DNA of 64,000 nucleotides, taken from the NCBI GenBank assembly GCA_041690255.1, contig JAWLHU010000016.1, forward strand, positions 62,001 to 126,000, in the 5' to 3' direction. Under the pieces are notes generated by a model. That model saw only the letters and a program-made list of their open reading frames with translations, ran no database searches and had not been told where the DNA came from. This document shows, in pieces, positions 32,227-40,195 of this stretch (position 1 is the stretch's first letter; every line of letters begins with the position of its first letter). The stretch is from JAWLHU01 sp041690255 (lineage in GTDB: Bacteria; Bacillota; Sulfobacillia; Symbiobacteriales; Symbiobacteriaceae). The position numbers and the translations under genes are program-made.

Positions 32227-33752
32227 AGAGCTTTCCTGCCGTTGAGGTGGCGCTCGGTTCCGCCATTGCGGTGATCGCCTACCTGGCGGTCTCGGGCGTG
32301 AACGTGCTGCCGTTCGTGTTCATGGGCGGGCTGATCCTGCTCATGGCGCAGACTCAGGGTCTCCGCAATCTCTCGAACACCAAGGTGAAGGCGACCACCA
32401 CGGCGACGGTGCCCGGGGTGAAGTTCGACGACATTGGTGGCCAGGCTGCGGCCAAGAAGGAGCTGCTGGAGGCGATCGAGTTTATCACCAACCGGGAGCG
32501 GATCGCCCAGATGGGGATTCGCCCGCTCAAGGGGATCCTGCTGACCGGCCCGCCCGGGACCGGCAAGACGCTCCTGGCCAAGGCGGCCGCCCACCATACC
32601 GGTTCGGTCTTCCTGGCCGCCTCGGGCTCCGAGTTCGTGGAGATGTACGCCGGTGTTGGTGCCCAACGGGTCCGCGACCTCTTCCGGAAGAGCCGGGAGG
32701 TGGCCCGCAAGGAGAAGAAGTCGTCTGCTGTGATCTTCATTGACGAGATCGACGTACTTGGTGCCAAGCGTGGCAGCCACGCCAGTCACATGGAGTACGA
32801 TCAGACCCTGAACCAGCTGCTGACCGAGATGGATGGCATCGTGGTCGATGGCGAGGTCCAGGTCCTGGTGATGGCGGCAACCAACCGAGTGGATATGCTG
32901 GACCCGGCCCTTCTGCGTCCCGGCCGGTTCGACCGGGTGGTCAACGTGGACCTGCCGGACAAGGAAGGCCGCCTGGCGATCCTCCAACTGCACACCCGGA
33001 CCAAGCCGCTGGCGGCCGATGTGGACCTCGGCTCGGTTGCCCGGCAGTCCTTTGGCTTCTCTGGCGCCCACCTGGAGTCGCTGGCGAATGAGGCTGCGAT
33101 CCTGGCGCTCCGGGAGGGACTCTCCGAGATCGAGATGCGTCATTTCACGGAGGCTGTGGACAAGGTGATTCTTGGTGAGAAGCTTGACCGGAAGCCGACC
33201 GCCGATGAGAAGCACAGGGTCGCCATTCACGAGGCGGGCCACGCACTGGTCGGCGAGTGGGTAGAGGCCGGTTCGGTCTCCACGGTGACGATCACTCCCC
33301 GTGGCCGTGCGATGGGCTATGTGCGGACCAACCCGGCCGATGACCGGTACCTTTACACCCGTCCGATGATCGAGGGGCAGATCCGGGTGGCCCTGGCCGG
33401 CTTCCTGGCGGAGGAACTCTGCTTCGGGCAGGGCTCCACCGGCGCCTCGAGCGATTTCGCCCGGGTCGTTGACCTGGCCAAGCGGATCGTGGAGGCGGGC
33501 ATGTCTCCGCTGGGGATCATCGACCCGGACACCCTGAGCAAGGGGTCCGAAGGGGAGGCGGTGCAGGCGATCATTCAGCAGCAGCAGGAGCAGGTGCGCT
33601 GGTTCCTGGCTGAGCGCCGGCAGGTGCTCGAACAGGTGGCGAGTATCCTTCGCACGGAAGAGGTGGTCAGCGGAGAGACCCTTCGCCAGATGCTGGCGGA
33701 GGTCCCGCCGCTGCCGCCGCTCCACGGCCCTGATCCAAACCTGGCTGCGTGA
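32223..33752 (+). CDS. FtsH-type AAA+ zinc metalloprotease lacking the extracytoplasmic domain
   Basis: The 509-residue protein has an AAA domain with GPPGTGKT (109-116), FIDEIDVLG (172-180), ATNRVDMLDPALLRPGRFDR and the second region of homology. The M41 protease site is HEAGH (336-340), and the third ligand lies in TGASSDFARV near 425. Canonical FtsH is about 600-650 residues with two helices separated by a domain of about 70 residues. Here the two N-terminal helices (about 7-24 and 28-42) are separated by a few residues only. It starts at GTG 32223 in the stop of the preceding gene. It should degrade membrane or cytosolic substrates using ATP. Confidence 0.9.
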   Translation: MKSFPAVEVALGSAIAVIAYLAVSGVNVLPFVFMGGLILLMAQTQGLRNLSNTKVKATTTATVPGVKFDDIGGQAAAKKELLEAIEFITNRERIAQMGIRPLKGILLTGPPGTGKTLLAKAAAHHTGSVFLAASGSEFVEMYAGVGAQRVRDLFRKSREVARKEKKSSAVIFIDEIDVLGAKRGSHASHMEYDQTLNQLLTEMDGIVVDGEVQVLVMAATNRVDMLDPALLRPGRFDRVVNVDLPDKEGRLAILQLHTRTKPLAADVDLGSVARQSFGFSGAHLESLANEAAILALREGLSEIEMRHFTEAVDKVILGEKLDRKPTADEKHRVAIHEAGHALVGEWVEAGSVSTVTITPRGRAMGYVRTNPADDRYLYTRPMIEGQIRVALAGFLAEELCFGQGSTGASSDFARVVDLAKRIVEAGMSPLGIIDPDTLSKGSEGEAVQAIIQQQQEQVRWFLAERRQVLEQVASILRTEEVVSGETLRQMLAEVPPLPPLHGPDPNLAA

Positions 33753-33806
33753 AGCGGAGAGGCTGGCCCTGCCATGGGACCAGCCTCTTGTGCGCGCCCA
33801 CCTGGA

Positions 33807-34655
33807 TCAGTGCCGCTGGGGCTGCTGGGGTTGCTGGGCTGCGGAGGGCGGTTCCCAGGGCGGCGGGTTTCCACCCTGGTTGCCGGAAAAGCTCGGCGGC
33901 TCCCAGGTCGGAGGCTCCCCTGGTCGGACCTGGAGCTGATCCCAAGGAGGTGGTGCCTGCTTGCCATTCTTCTGCCCACTGGATGCCTTCGGCGTTGCCG
34001 GAGCCTTCTGCCGCTCCGACTTCTGGCCCGAAGGGGGCTTCCAGGTCGGTGCCGCCTCCTTGCCCTGGCCGCCCCCAGAGGCCTCTTGTCCGGCCCCCTC
34101 TGCACTCTGCCTCTGTTTCGCATCATCCTGTTTCTTCTCAGGGGGCTTGGCTGCCGTCTTTTTCTCGTCCTTCCCCGCTTCCCGGCGGTTGTGCTGGTCC
34201 CCGCCCAGCGCTTTCTCCTCCAGGCCGGACGAGCACCTGGCCTCTGCGAGCACCGCTTCCATCTGCTTCTGGATGCGCTGAGTCTCCTCCAGAACCGTCT
34301 TCAGTTGCTTCAGGTTCGCGTCCAGCTCCTCGGCCAGTTCCTGCTTGGCGCTGTGCAGGGCGGTGAGTATCTCCGCCGATGCCTTCTCCAGCCTATCCCG
34401 TGCCTCTCTTGCGTTACCCTCGCCTTCCGCACCCCTTCCACGGGGATCATCAGAAGGTTGGGCCACCCCGCCCGAGACGAGGCCGTCAGACCCGCAAGGC
34501 GGATCGGATGCGCCATCCTTCTCAGACCGCTTCCGCCTTTGTTCCGGTTGACGCCCGCCGGATACAAGGTTATCATCGCCGCAGCTTGCGGCTCCTCCAT
34601 CCGGCCTGCCCAGCTTGCGGACGGTGGACCGGAGTCGATTGGTACCGTTTGCCAC
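33807..34655 (-). CDS. Low-complexity coiled-coil protein with Pro/Trp-rich tail
   Basis: The 282-residue frame begins at GTG 34655, seven bases after AAGGAGG. A disordered N-terminus leads to a heptad-like coiled coil near residues 90-140 (LEKASAEILTALHSAKQELA, LDANLKQLKTVLEETQRI, KQMEAVLAEA). A Lys/Glu/Ala/Gln-rich stretch follows, then a tail with repeated proline-tryptophan motifs: APTWKPPS, APPPWDQL, PPTWEPPS and PPPWEPPS, ending in QQPQQPQ. There is no signal peptide or membrane helix. The repeated motif favours this frame over the overlapping plus-strand frame. The role is unknown; structural or spore-coat-like proteins can look like this. Confidence 0.6.
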   Translation of the reverse strand: MANGTNRLRSTVRKLGRPDGGAASCGDDNLVSGGRQPEQRRKRSEKDGASDPPCGSDGLVSGGVAQPSDDPRGRGAEGEGNAREARDRLEKASAEILTALHSAKQELAEELDANLKQLKTVLEETQRIQKQMEAVLAEARCSSGLEEKALGGDQHNRREAGKDEKKTAAKPPEKKQDDAKQRQSAEGAGQEASGGGQGKEAAPTWKPPSGQKSERQKAPATPKASSGQKNGKQAPPPWDQLQVRPGEPPTWEPPSFSGNQGGNPPPWEPPSAAQQPQQPQRH

Positions 34656-34944
34656 AGAACCGCCTCCTTCTGCTACACATTTCTTATCATGCACCGTGTT
34701 CGACAAGATCAGGCACCCAGATCGTTCCGCTGCATGGCCTAGCCCAGGGCATATGCTCGATGTACTTGTATATGGCCGCTCTCCAAAATCAAGCCGGTCT
34801 TGATCCGAGCGATCCGCCGGCGCACCTCTGTTCGCTGGGCGTTAGTATGAGGCATCGGCATGGGGAGGCATGCGCCGCAGGAGTCTCGGGGAGCGAGGGC
34901 GAATCGGTTTGAGCGTCAGTCATGACTGTGAGGAGGGCGACAGC

Positions 34945-36219
34945 TTGATCGCCGAACTGGTCTTTGTAGGTACCGAATTGCTGCTGGGCGAGATCCTGAA
35001 TACGAACGCACAGTACCTGAGTGAACGGCTGGCGTTGCTCGGATTGGACGTCTACTACCAGACCACGGTCGGGGACAATCCGGAGCGGATGCGCCACACC
35101 TTTCGTCAGGCCCTCTCCCGCGCCGATGTGGTGATCGCGTCGGGCGGACTGGGGCCGACCATGGACGATCTGACCCGTGACATTGCCGCAGAGGTGACCG
35201 GAAGAGAACTGGGGCTTGATCAGGCCCTGCTCAGCGAACTGGAGGCATGGTTTGGCAAGTGGGGGCGGAAGATGCCGCCCAACAACGCTCGCCAGTGCAT
35301 GGTTCCCCAGGGGGCGACCGTCCTGAAGAATGATCGGGGGACCGCTCCCGGCCTGATCATCCCAGCCGAGGGGGGGAAGGCGGTTATCCTGCTGCCTGGT
35401 CCCCCGATTGAACTGAAGCCGATGTTCGAGATGCAGGTAATCCCCTACCTGACCAGCCGGTTGGGCGGTGTGCCGCTCTCGCTGGTCAGCCGCACGCTGC
35501 GCTTTATCGACATCGGGGAGTCTGCCCTGGAGGAGGCCCTGAAGGACCTGATGGCCGTGCAGGAGGACCCGACGATCGCACCGTATGCCAAGACTGGTGA
35601 GGTCCATCTGCGACTGGCGACCAAGGCGCCCAGCCAGGAGGAAGGGCTGGCCCGGATTGCCCCGGTGGAGAATGAGATCAGGAACCGGCTGGGAGCCTAT
35701 CTGTACGGCCTGAACAGCACGAGCCTGGAAGAGGCGGTGGGTGATCTTCTGAAGGAACGAGGGCTCATCCTCACCCTTGCCGAATCCTGCACGGGTGGCC
35801 TGGTGGCCAAGCGTATCACCGACGTGCCCGGTTCATCGGCCTACTTCACGATGGGCTTCTCCACCTACGCGAACGAGGCGAAGGTCAAATTCCTCGGCGT
35901 CCCCGGCGACCTGATTGCGGCCCATGGTGCGGTCAGTGAAGAGGTGGCCCGGGCGATGGCGCAGGGCGCCATGGAGCGGGCAGAGGCCGACCTGGCGGTC
36001 GCGATTACGGGTGTTGCCGGACCGGGCGGCGGTACCCCGGCGAAGCCGGTGGGCACCGTCTGCTTCGCCCTGGCGGGGCGGGAAGGGAAGGCCGGTCTGC
36101 CTGCGGGCGTCTGGTCTCGGACGATCCAGCTTTGGGGGAGCCGGGCCGATGTGCGTGAGCGCTCGTCGGTGCATGCGCTGGCCATGATCCGTCGGTACAT
36201 CCTCGGGCAGAAGGTCTGA
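34945..36219 (+). CDS. cinA: Competence/damage-inducible protein CinA (NMN amidohydrolase domain)
   Basis: The 424-residue protein has an N-terminal MoCF-like domain (ELVFVGTELLLGEILNTNAQ, IASGGLGPTMDDLTR, LLPGPPIELKPMF) and a C-terminal CinA/PncC domain (LTLAESCTGGLVAKRITDVP, AITGVAGPGGGTPAKPVGTV). It is linked to pyridine nucleotide salvage and, in some bacteria, competence. TTG 34945 is preceded by GAGGAGGG and gives the usual start just before ELVFVG. In many Firmicutes cinA adjoins recA; here recA is 15 kb away. Confidence 0.95.
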   Translation: MIAELVFVGTELLLGEILNTNAQYLSERLALLGLDVYYQTTVGDNPERMRHTFRQALSRADVVIASGGLGPTMDDLTRDIAAEVTGRELGLDQALLSELEAWFGKWGRKMPPNNARQCMVPQGATVLKNDRGTAPGLIIPAEGGKAVILLPGPPIELKPMFEMQVIPYLTSRLGGVPLSLVSRTLRFIDIGESALEEALKDLMAVQEDPTIAPYAKTGEVHLRLATKAPSQEEGLARIAPVENEIRNRLGAYLYGLNSTSLEEAVGDLLKERGLILTLAESCTGGLVAKRITDVPGSSAYFTMGFSTYANEAKVKFLGVPGDLIAAHGAVSEEVARAMAQGAMERAEADLAVAITGVAGPGGGTPAKPVGTVCFALAGREGKAGLPAGVWSRTIQLWGSRADVRERSSVHALAMIRRYILGQKV

Positions 36220-36275
36220 TCGTCCCGTTTCATTCCATCCTCATCAGCCTTTGTTAACGGCCTTTACGGATATCC

Positions 36276-36305
36276 TTGACAGGCAGCCTGGGTCTGGTTC
36301 ACAAT
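36276..36305 (+). promoter_or_regulatory. Promoter of the ROK-gap-mgsA-fba operon
   Basis: A perfect TTGACA (36276-36281) is followed after 18 bases by CACAAT (36300-36305). The leader to ATG 36389 contains a 7-bp hairpin at 36315-36331 and the near-repeats TTAGTTAA and TTACGTAA (36347-36367), the latter palindromic, which could bind the ROK regulator encoded first in the operon. Confidence 0.55.
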
Positions 36306-36388
36306 AGAGGAGGAAGCCGCCACGGGCGGCTCCCTCTCGGACCTCTTAGTTAAGGATCTTTACGTAAGCTAGAGGGGGGTGACGGCCC

Positions 36389-37600
36389 ATGCTCGTCGGA
36401 CCGGAGTTGATTCGGGCGATCAACAAGCAGCGCGTACTGCGCCTGATTCGCTCCGCCGGGTCGATCTCACGCGCAGACCTCGCCGAGCAGACCGGCTTGA
36501 CCCGTCCAACCGTCTCGGCGGTGGTGGCGGAACTTCTGGAAGAGGGCTGGGTAGAGGAACTGGGTACGGGTGAATCGTCGGGGGGCCGTCCTCCTATCTT
36601 GCTGCGCTTCAACCCACAGGCCAGGTGGGTCATTGGCGCCGAATTGAGCGCCGGCCATGTGCGGGCGGTTCTGGCTGACCTGGCGGGGACCGTTCTCCGG
36701 CGGGTCAAGTACCGGGTCGAGTCCACGGATCCCCTGATCGAGATCGGCCGGGTGGAGCAGGCGGTTCGGGAGTTGCTCGCCCAGACACCTGAGACCCGGA
36801 GTCCCGTTCCTGTAGCAGGCGTGGGGCTGGGAATCACTGGTCTGGTCGATCGGAAATCCGGCCTCTGGCGGTACTCATCGCACTTCGCAGTCCAGGATCT
36901 GCCCGTCGTGAAGCAACTGGAAGAGCGGCTGGTCCTGCCCGTCTGGATTGAGAACGATGCACGGGCGATGGCCTGGGGCGAGCGCTCCTTTGGGGCCGCC
37001 CGTGGCGTCGATCATCTTGCCTATATCCGCGTCGGTGTCGGACTGGGCGCCGGCATTATCATCGATGGTGAACTGTACAGTGGCGCTCACGAGGGCGCCG
37101 GTGAGATCGGCCACACCATCGTGGTCGACAACGGCCCCCGGTGTCGCTGCGGGAGCGATGGGTGCCTCGAGACCGTCGCTTCGGCTACCGCCATCGCCCG
37201 CCGGGCGGTGGAGCGGATCCACGGCGGCGAGGCGTCGTCGATTACCGGTCTGGTGGACGGTGACCTGAGCCAGGTGATCGCCACCACCGTCATCGAGGCG
37301 GCGAATGCAGGAGATCGGCTCGCTCGGGAAACACTAGGCGAGGCTGGCCGGTACTTGGGTTTGGGAATCGGCTCCATGATCAACCTTCTCAACCCCGCCA
37401 TGGTGATCGTTGGCGGCGGTACCAGCAGGGCGGGCGATCCGCTCATGGCGCCCCTGCGGGAGGCGGCCACCGCTCGTGCTCTCCCTGCCCTGCGGGATCG
37501 AATTCCTATTCTCCAGACTGCCCTGGGGGAGGACTCCTGCCCGCTGGGCGGCGCTGCCCTTGTGATTGAAGAGTTGTTCCGCTCTCCCAGTGTGAAATAG
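36389..37600 (+). CDS. ROK-family transcriptional regulator
   Basis: The 403-residue protein begins with a MarR-like winged helix (INKQRVLRLIRSAGSISRAD, LAEQTGLTRPTVSAVVAELL), so it is a ROK repressor rather than a simple glucokinase. The ROK domain has the zinc motif with three cysteines in RCRCGSDGCLE and the sugar-binding E-x2-H in HEGAGEIGH. GAGGGGGG is nine bases before ATG 36389. It is 30 bases upstream of gap and may sense a sugar or sugar phosphate to control this glycolytic operon, a job done in many Firmicutes by CggR. Confidence 0.92.
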   Translation: MLVGPELIRAINKQRVLRLIRSAGSISRADLAEQTGLTRPTVSAVVAELLEEGWVEELGTGESSGGRPPILLRFNPQARWVIGAELSAGHVRAVLADLAGTVLRRVKYRVESTDPLIEIGRVEQAVRELLAQTPETRSPVPVAGVGLGITGLVDRKSGLWRYSSHFAVQDLPVVKQLEERLVLPVWIENDARAMAWGERSFGAARGVDHLAYIRVGVGLGAGIIIDGELYSGAHEGAGEIGHTIVVDNGPRCRCGSDGCLETVASATAIARRAVERIHGGEASSITGLVDGDLSQVIATTVIEAANAGDRLARETLGEAGRYLGLGIGSMINLLNPAMVIVGGGTSRAGDPLMAPLREAATARALPALRDRIPILQTALGEDSCPLGGAALVIEELFRSPSVK

Positions 37601-37630
37601 GTGCGCAAGAACGCAGAGGAGGAACCTGTC

Positions 37631-38641
37631 ATGACGATTCGTGTAGGCATTAACGGCTTCGGCTCCATCGGTCGACGCTTCTTCCGCATTGTTATGAACC
37701 GCCCTGATATTGAAGTGGTCGCCATCAATGACCTCACTCCGCCCGGTACCTCGGCCCACCTGCTGAAGTACGACTCCAACTTCGGCGTTCTGAACGCCGA
37801 GGTGACCGCTACGGAGGATTCGATCGTCGTCAACGGCAAGACCATCCGGGTTTACGCCTCGAAGGATCCCGCCCAGATTCCCTGGAAGAGCCACGAGATC
37901 GACGTCGTCGTCGAGTCGACGGGCCGCTTCACGGACAAGGAGGCTGCCCAGGTCCATATCACCTCAGGCGGTGCCAAGAAGGTGATCATCTCCGCCCCGG
38001 CCAAGAACGAGGATATCACCATCGTCATGGGCGTCAACGAGGGCAAGTATGATCCCGCCAGCCACAACGTGATCTCCAACGCATCCTGCACCACCAATTG
38101 TCTGGCCCCGGTCGTCAAGGTCCTGCACGAGAAGTTCGGCATCGTAAAGGGTATGATGAACACCATTCACTCGTACACCAACGACCAGGTGATCCTGGAC
38201 TTCCCGCACAAGGATATCCGGCGGGCCCGTGCCGGCGCCCTTTCGATCATCCCCACGACCACCGGTGCCGCCAAGGCTGTGGCCCTGGTCCTGCCGGACC
38301 TGAAGGGCAAGCTGACCGGCTTCTCGCTCCGGGTACCCACCCCGGTCGTTTCGGCCACCGACTTCACCTGCGAGATCGCCACCAAGGCCACCAAGGAGGA
38401 GATCAACGCTGCCCTGAAGGCGGCTGCCGAGGGCGAGCTGAAGGGCGTCCTCCAGTTCGAGGAGGCTGAGCTGGTCTCCATGGACTTCAAGGGCAATCCG
38501 CACTCCTCGATCGTCGATGCCGCCAGCACCCTCGTCCTGGATGGCAACATGGTGAAGGTCCTGGCCTGGTACGACAACGAGTGGGGCTATTCCAACCGCC
38601 TGGCCGACCTGATCGCCTACATCGGTGGGAAGGGCCTGTAG
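37631..38641 (+). CDS. gap: Glyceraldehyde-3-phosphate dehydrogenase
   Basis: The 336-residue enzyme is a standard phosphorylating GAPDH: VGINGFGSIGRRFF at the N-terminus, an Asp in INDLTPP marking NAD preference, the catalytic Cys in SNASCTTNCLAP near residue 153 and its partner His in MMNTIHSYTNDQ. Codon use is strongly biased, as in highly expressed genes. GAGGAGG precedes ATG 37631. It is second in the ROK-gap-mgsA-fba cluster; a hairpin without a T-run follows it. Confidence 0.97.
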   Translation: MTIRVGINGFGSIGRRFFRIVMNRPDIEVVAINDLTPPGTSAHLLKYDSNFGVLNAEVTATEDSIVVNGKTIRVYASKDPAQIPWKSHEIDVVVESTGRFTDKEAAQVHITSGGAKKVIISAPAKNEDITIVMGVNEGKYDPASHNVISNASCTTNCLAPVVKVLHEKFGIVKGMMNTIHSYTNDQVILDFPHKDIRRARAGALSIIPTTTGAAKAVALVLPDLKGKLTGFSLRVPTPVVSATDFTCEIATKATKEEINAALKAAAEGELKGVLQFEEAELVSMDFKGNPHSSIVDAASTLVLDGNMVKVLAWYDNEWGYSNRLADLIAYIGGKGL

Positions 38642-38659
38642 GTCCCCGAGATCCCATTC

Positions 38660-38700
38660 GTATGCTGAACCCCCCACTCGTGCCGGGTGGGGGGTCATAC
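38660..38700 (+). other. Stable mRNA hairpin between gap and mgsA
   Basis: ACCCCCCAC (38669-38677) pairs with GTGGGGGGT (38687-38695), and outside it GTATG (38660-38664) pairs with CATAC (38696-38700). There is no T-run, so it may act as a processing or stabilising stem that lets gap be expressed above mgsA and fba rather than as a full terminator. Confidence 0.6.
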
Positions 38701-38728
38701 CTAAGGTCCTATATGGGGAGGCTAGCCC

Positions 38729-39106
38729 ATGCGGATCGCACTGATTGCGCACGATAACCGGAAACTGGCGATGCTCAAGTTCGTCTCAGATAACCGGGCC
38801 GCATTTGATGGCCACGAGCTATACGCTACAGGCACCACAGGCAAACTGATCGAGGACCACACCGGTCTGACTGTCCACAAGTTCCTTTCGGGGCCGCTGG
38901 GCGGCGATCAGCAGATCGGCTCACGGGTCGCTACCGGGGAGATGGACATGGTGATCTTCCTGCGAGACCCGTTGACCGCCATGCCACACGAGCCGGATGT
39001 GTCGGCGCTGCTGCGCCTCTGCGACGTGCGGGATCTCCCCGTTGCGACAAACCTCGGCTCGGCCCGTATGTTCGCCGACGACCTGATGAAGTTAAAGAAC
39101 CAGTAG
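38729..39106 (+). CDS. mgsA: Methylglyoxal synthase
   Basis: The 125-residue protein converts dihydroxyacetone phosphate to methylglyoxal, relieving phosphate stress or sugar-phosphate overload. It shows ALIAHDNRK at the start, ATGTTGKLI (phosphate loop), LSGPLGGDQQIGSRVA and MVIFLRDPLTAMPHEPD containing the catalytic Asp and His. The length is exactly that of the family. It lies between gap and fba, which also handle triose phosphates, so the three probably share control. Confidence 0.96.
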   Translation: MRIALIAHDNRKLAMLKFVSDNRAAFDGHELYATGTTGKLIEDHTGLTVHKFLSGPLGGDQQIGSRVATGEMDMVIFLRDPLTAMPHEPDVSALLRLCDVRDLPVATNLGSARMFADDLMKLKNQ

Positions 39107-39160
39107 TCCGTGGTAAGTTCCAGAAGACCCGACCGCTGACATGAACAGGAGGACCTCACT

Positions 39161-40030
39161 ATGCCGCTCGTTACCCTGCGTGAAGTCTGCGCCGATGCCG
39201 AGAAGGGCAAGTACGCCGTCGGCGCCTTTGGCGTTCAGAACCTGGAGACCATTCAGGCCGTGATCGAGGCTGCGGTGGAGGAGAAGTCCCCTGCGATCCT
39301 GATCATCTCCGAGGGTGCTATCAAGTACGCCGGTCTGCAGACGATCACCAACATCGTCAAGACCCTGGCCGAAGAGGCTCCCGTGCCGATCGTCGCCCAT
39401 TTGGACCACGGCCCCTCCTTCGAGATGGCCACCGCCTGCGTCGTCGCCGGCTTCAAGTCGGTCATGGTTGACGCCTCCCACTATGACTACGAGAAGAATG
39501 TCTCGATCACCCGCCAGGTCGTCGCCATGGCCCGTGCGGTTGGTGCGACGGTCGAGGGCGAGATCGGCAAGATCGGTGGCGTGGAAGAGAATATCGTCGT
39601 CGATGAGGCCGATGCCACCATGACCGAGCCGGAGGAGGCTGCGGGCTTCGTCAAGGATACCGGCATTGATGCGGTCGCTGTTGCGATCGGTAACGCGCAC
39701 GGCCTCTACAAGGGCGAGCCGAGGCTGGACATCCCCCGCATGAAGCGGATTCACGACGCTGTCAAGGCGGTCGATCCCAACTGCTTCCTCGTCCTGCATG
39801 GCGGGTCGGGCACCCCGGACCACATGATCAAGGATGCGATCGCCGCGGGCGTCTCCAAGATCAATATTGGCACCGAACTGAAGCTCGCGTTTGTCGATGG
39901 TGTCAAGGAGACCCTGGTCAAGAAGCCCAACGTGGATGATCCCCGCCACCTGATCGGCCCGGCCCGGGCGAAGGTGAAGGAAGTGACCAAGCAAAAGATG
40001 CGGCTGTTTGGTTCCAGTGGCCGTGTCTAG
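39161..40030 (+). CDS. fba: Fructose-bisphosphate aldolase, class II
   Basis: The 289-residue TIM-barrel enzyme has the zinc ligands in AHLDHGPSF (near residue 83) and the EGEIGKIGG segment, a His in GNAHGLYKGEP near 180 and a final His in LHGGSGTP near 208. It cleaves fructose 1,6-bisphosphate or, in some relatives, tagatose 1,6-bisphosphate. AGGAGG precedes ATG 39161. Codon use is strongly biased like gap. Confidence 0.95.
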   Translation: MPLVTLREVCADAEKGKYAVGAFGVQNLETIQAVIEAAVEEKSPAILIISEGAIKYAGLQTITNIVKTLAEEAPVPIVAHLDHGPSFEMATACVVAGFKSVMVDASHYDYEKNVSITRQVVAMARAVGATVEGEIGKIGGVEENIVVDEADATMTEPEEAAGFVKDTGIDAVAVAIGNAHGLYKGEPRLDIPRMKRIHDAVKAVDPNCFLVLHGGSGTPDHMIKDAIAAGVSKINIGTELKLAFVDGVKETLVKKPNVDDPRHLIGPARAKVKEVTKQKMRLFGSSGRV

Positions 40031-40053
40031 AACCTGAGTGCCGTCGTCTCAAT

Positions 40054-40096
40054 GGTGGCCCCAGGCGGATTGAAGCCGGGGCCATCGACCTTTTTT
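40054..40096 (+). terminator. Terminator of the glycolytic operon
   Basis: TGGCCCC (40056-40062) pairs with GGGGCCA (40078-40084), extended inside by GGC/GCC, followed by six T residues at 40091-40096. Confidence 0.8.
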
Positions 40097-40195
40097 GATC
40101 AAAGCTGTGCTTGCAACGCACTTCACGTGCCGTGGGATTTGCGGTAATATAAGTGGGAATAGGCAGGGCTTGTTGGAGAATTGAGGAGAGATGAG

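Noticed and set aside
33774..34742. A 322-codon plus-strand frame opposite the Pro/Trp-rich protein
   Set aside because: It is Leu/Arg/Pro-rich with no domain and no ribosome site, whereas the minus frame has AAGGAGG, a coiled coil and repeated motifs.
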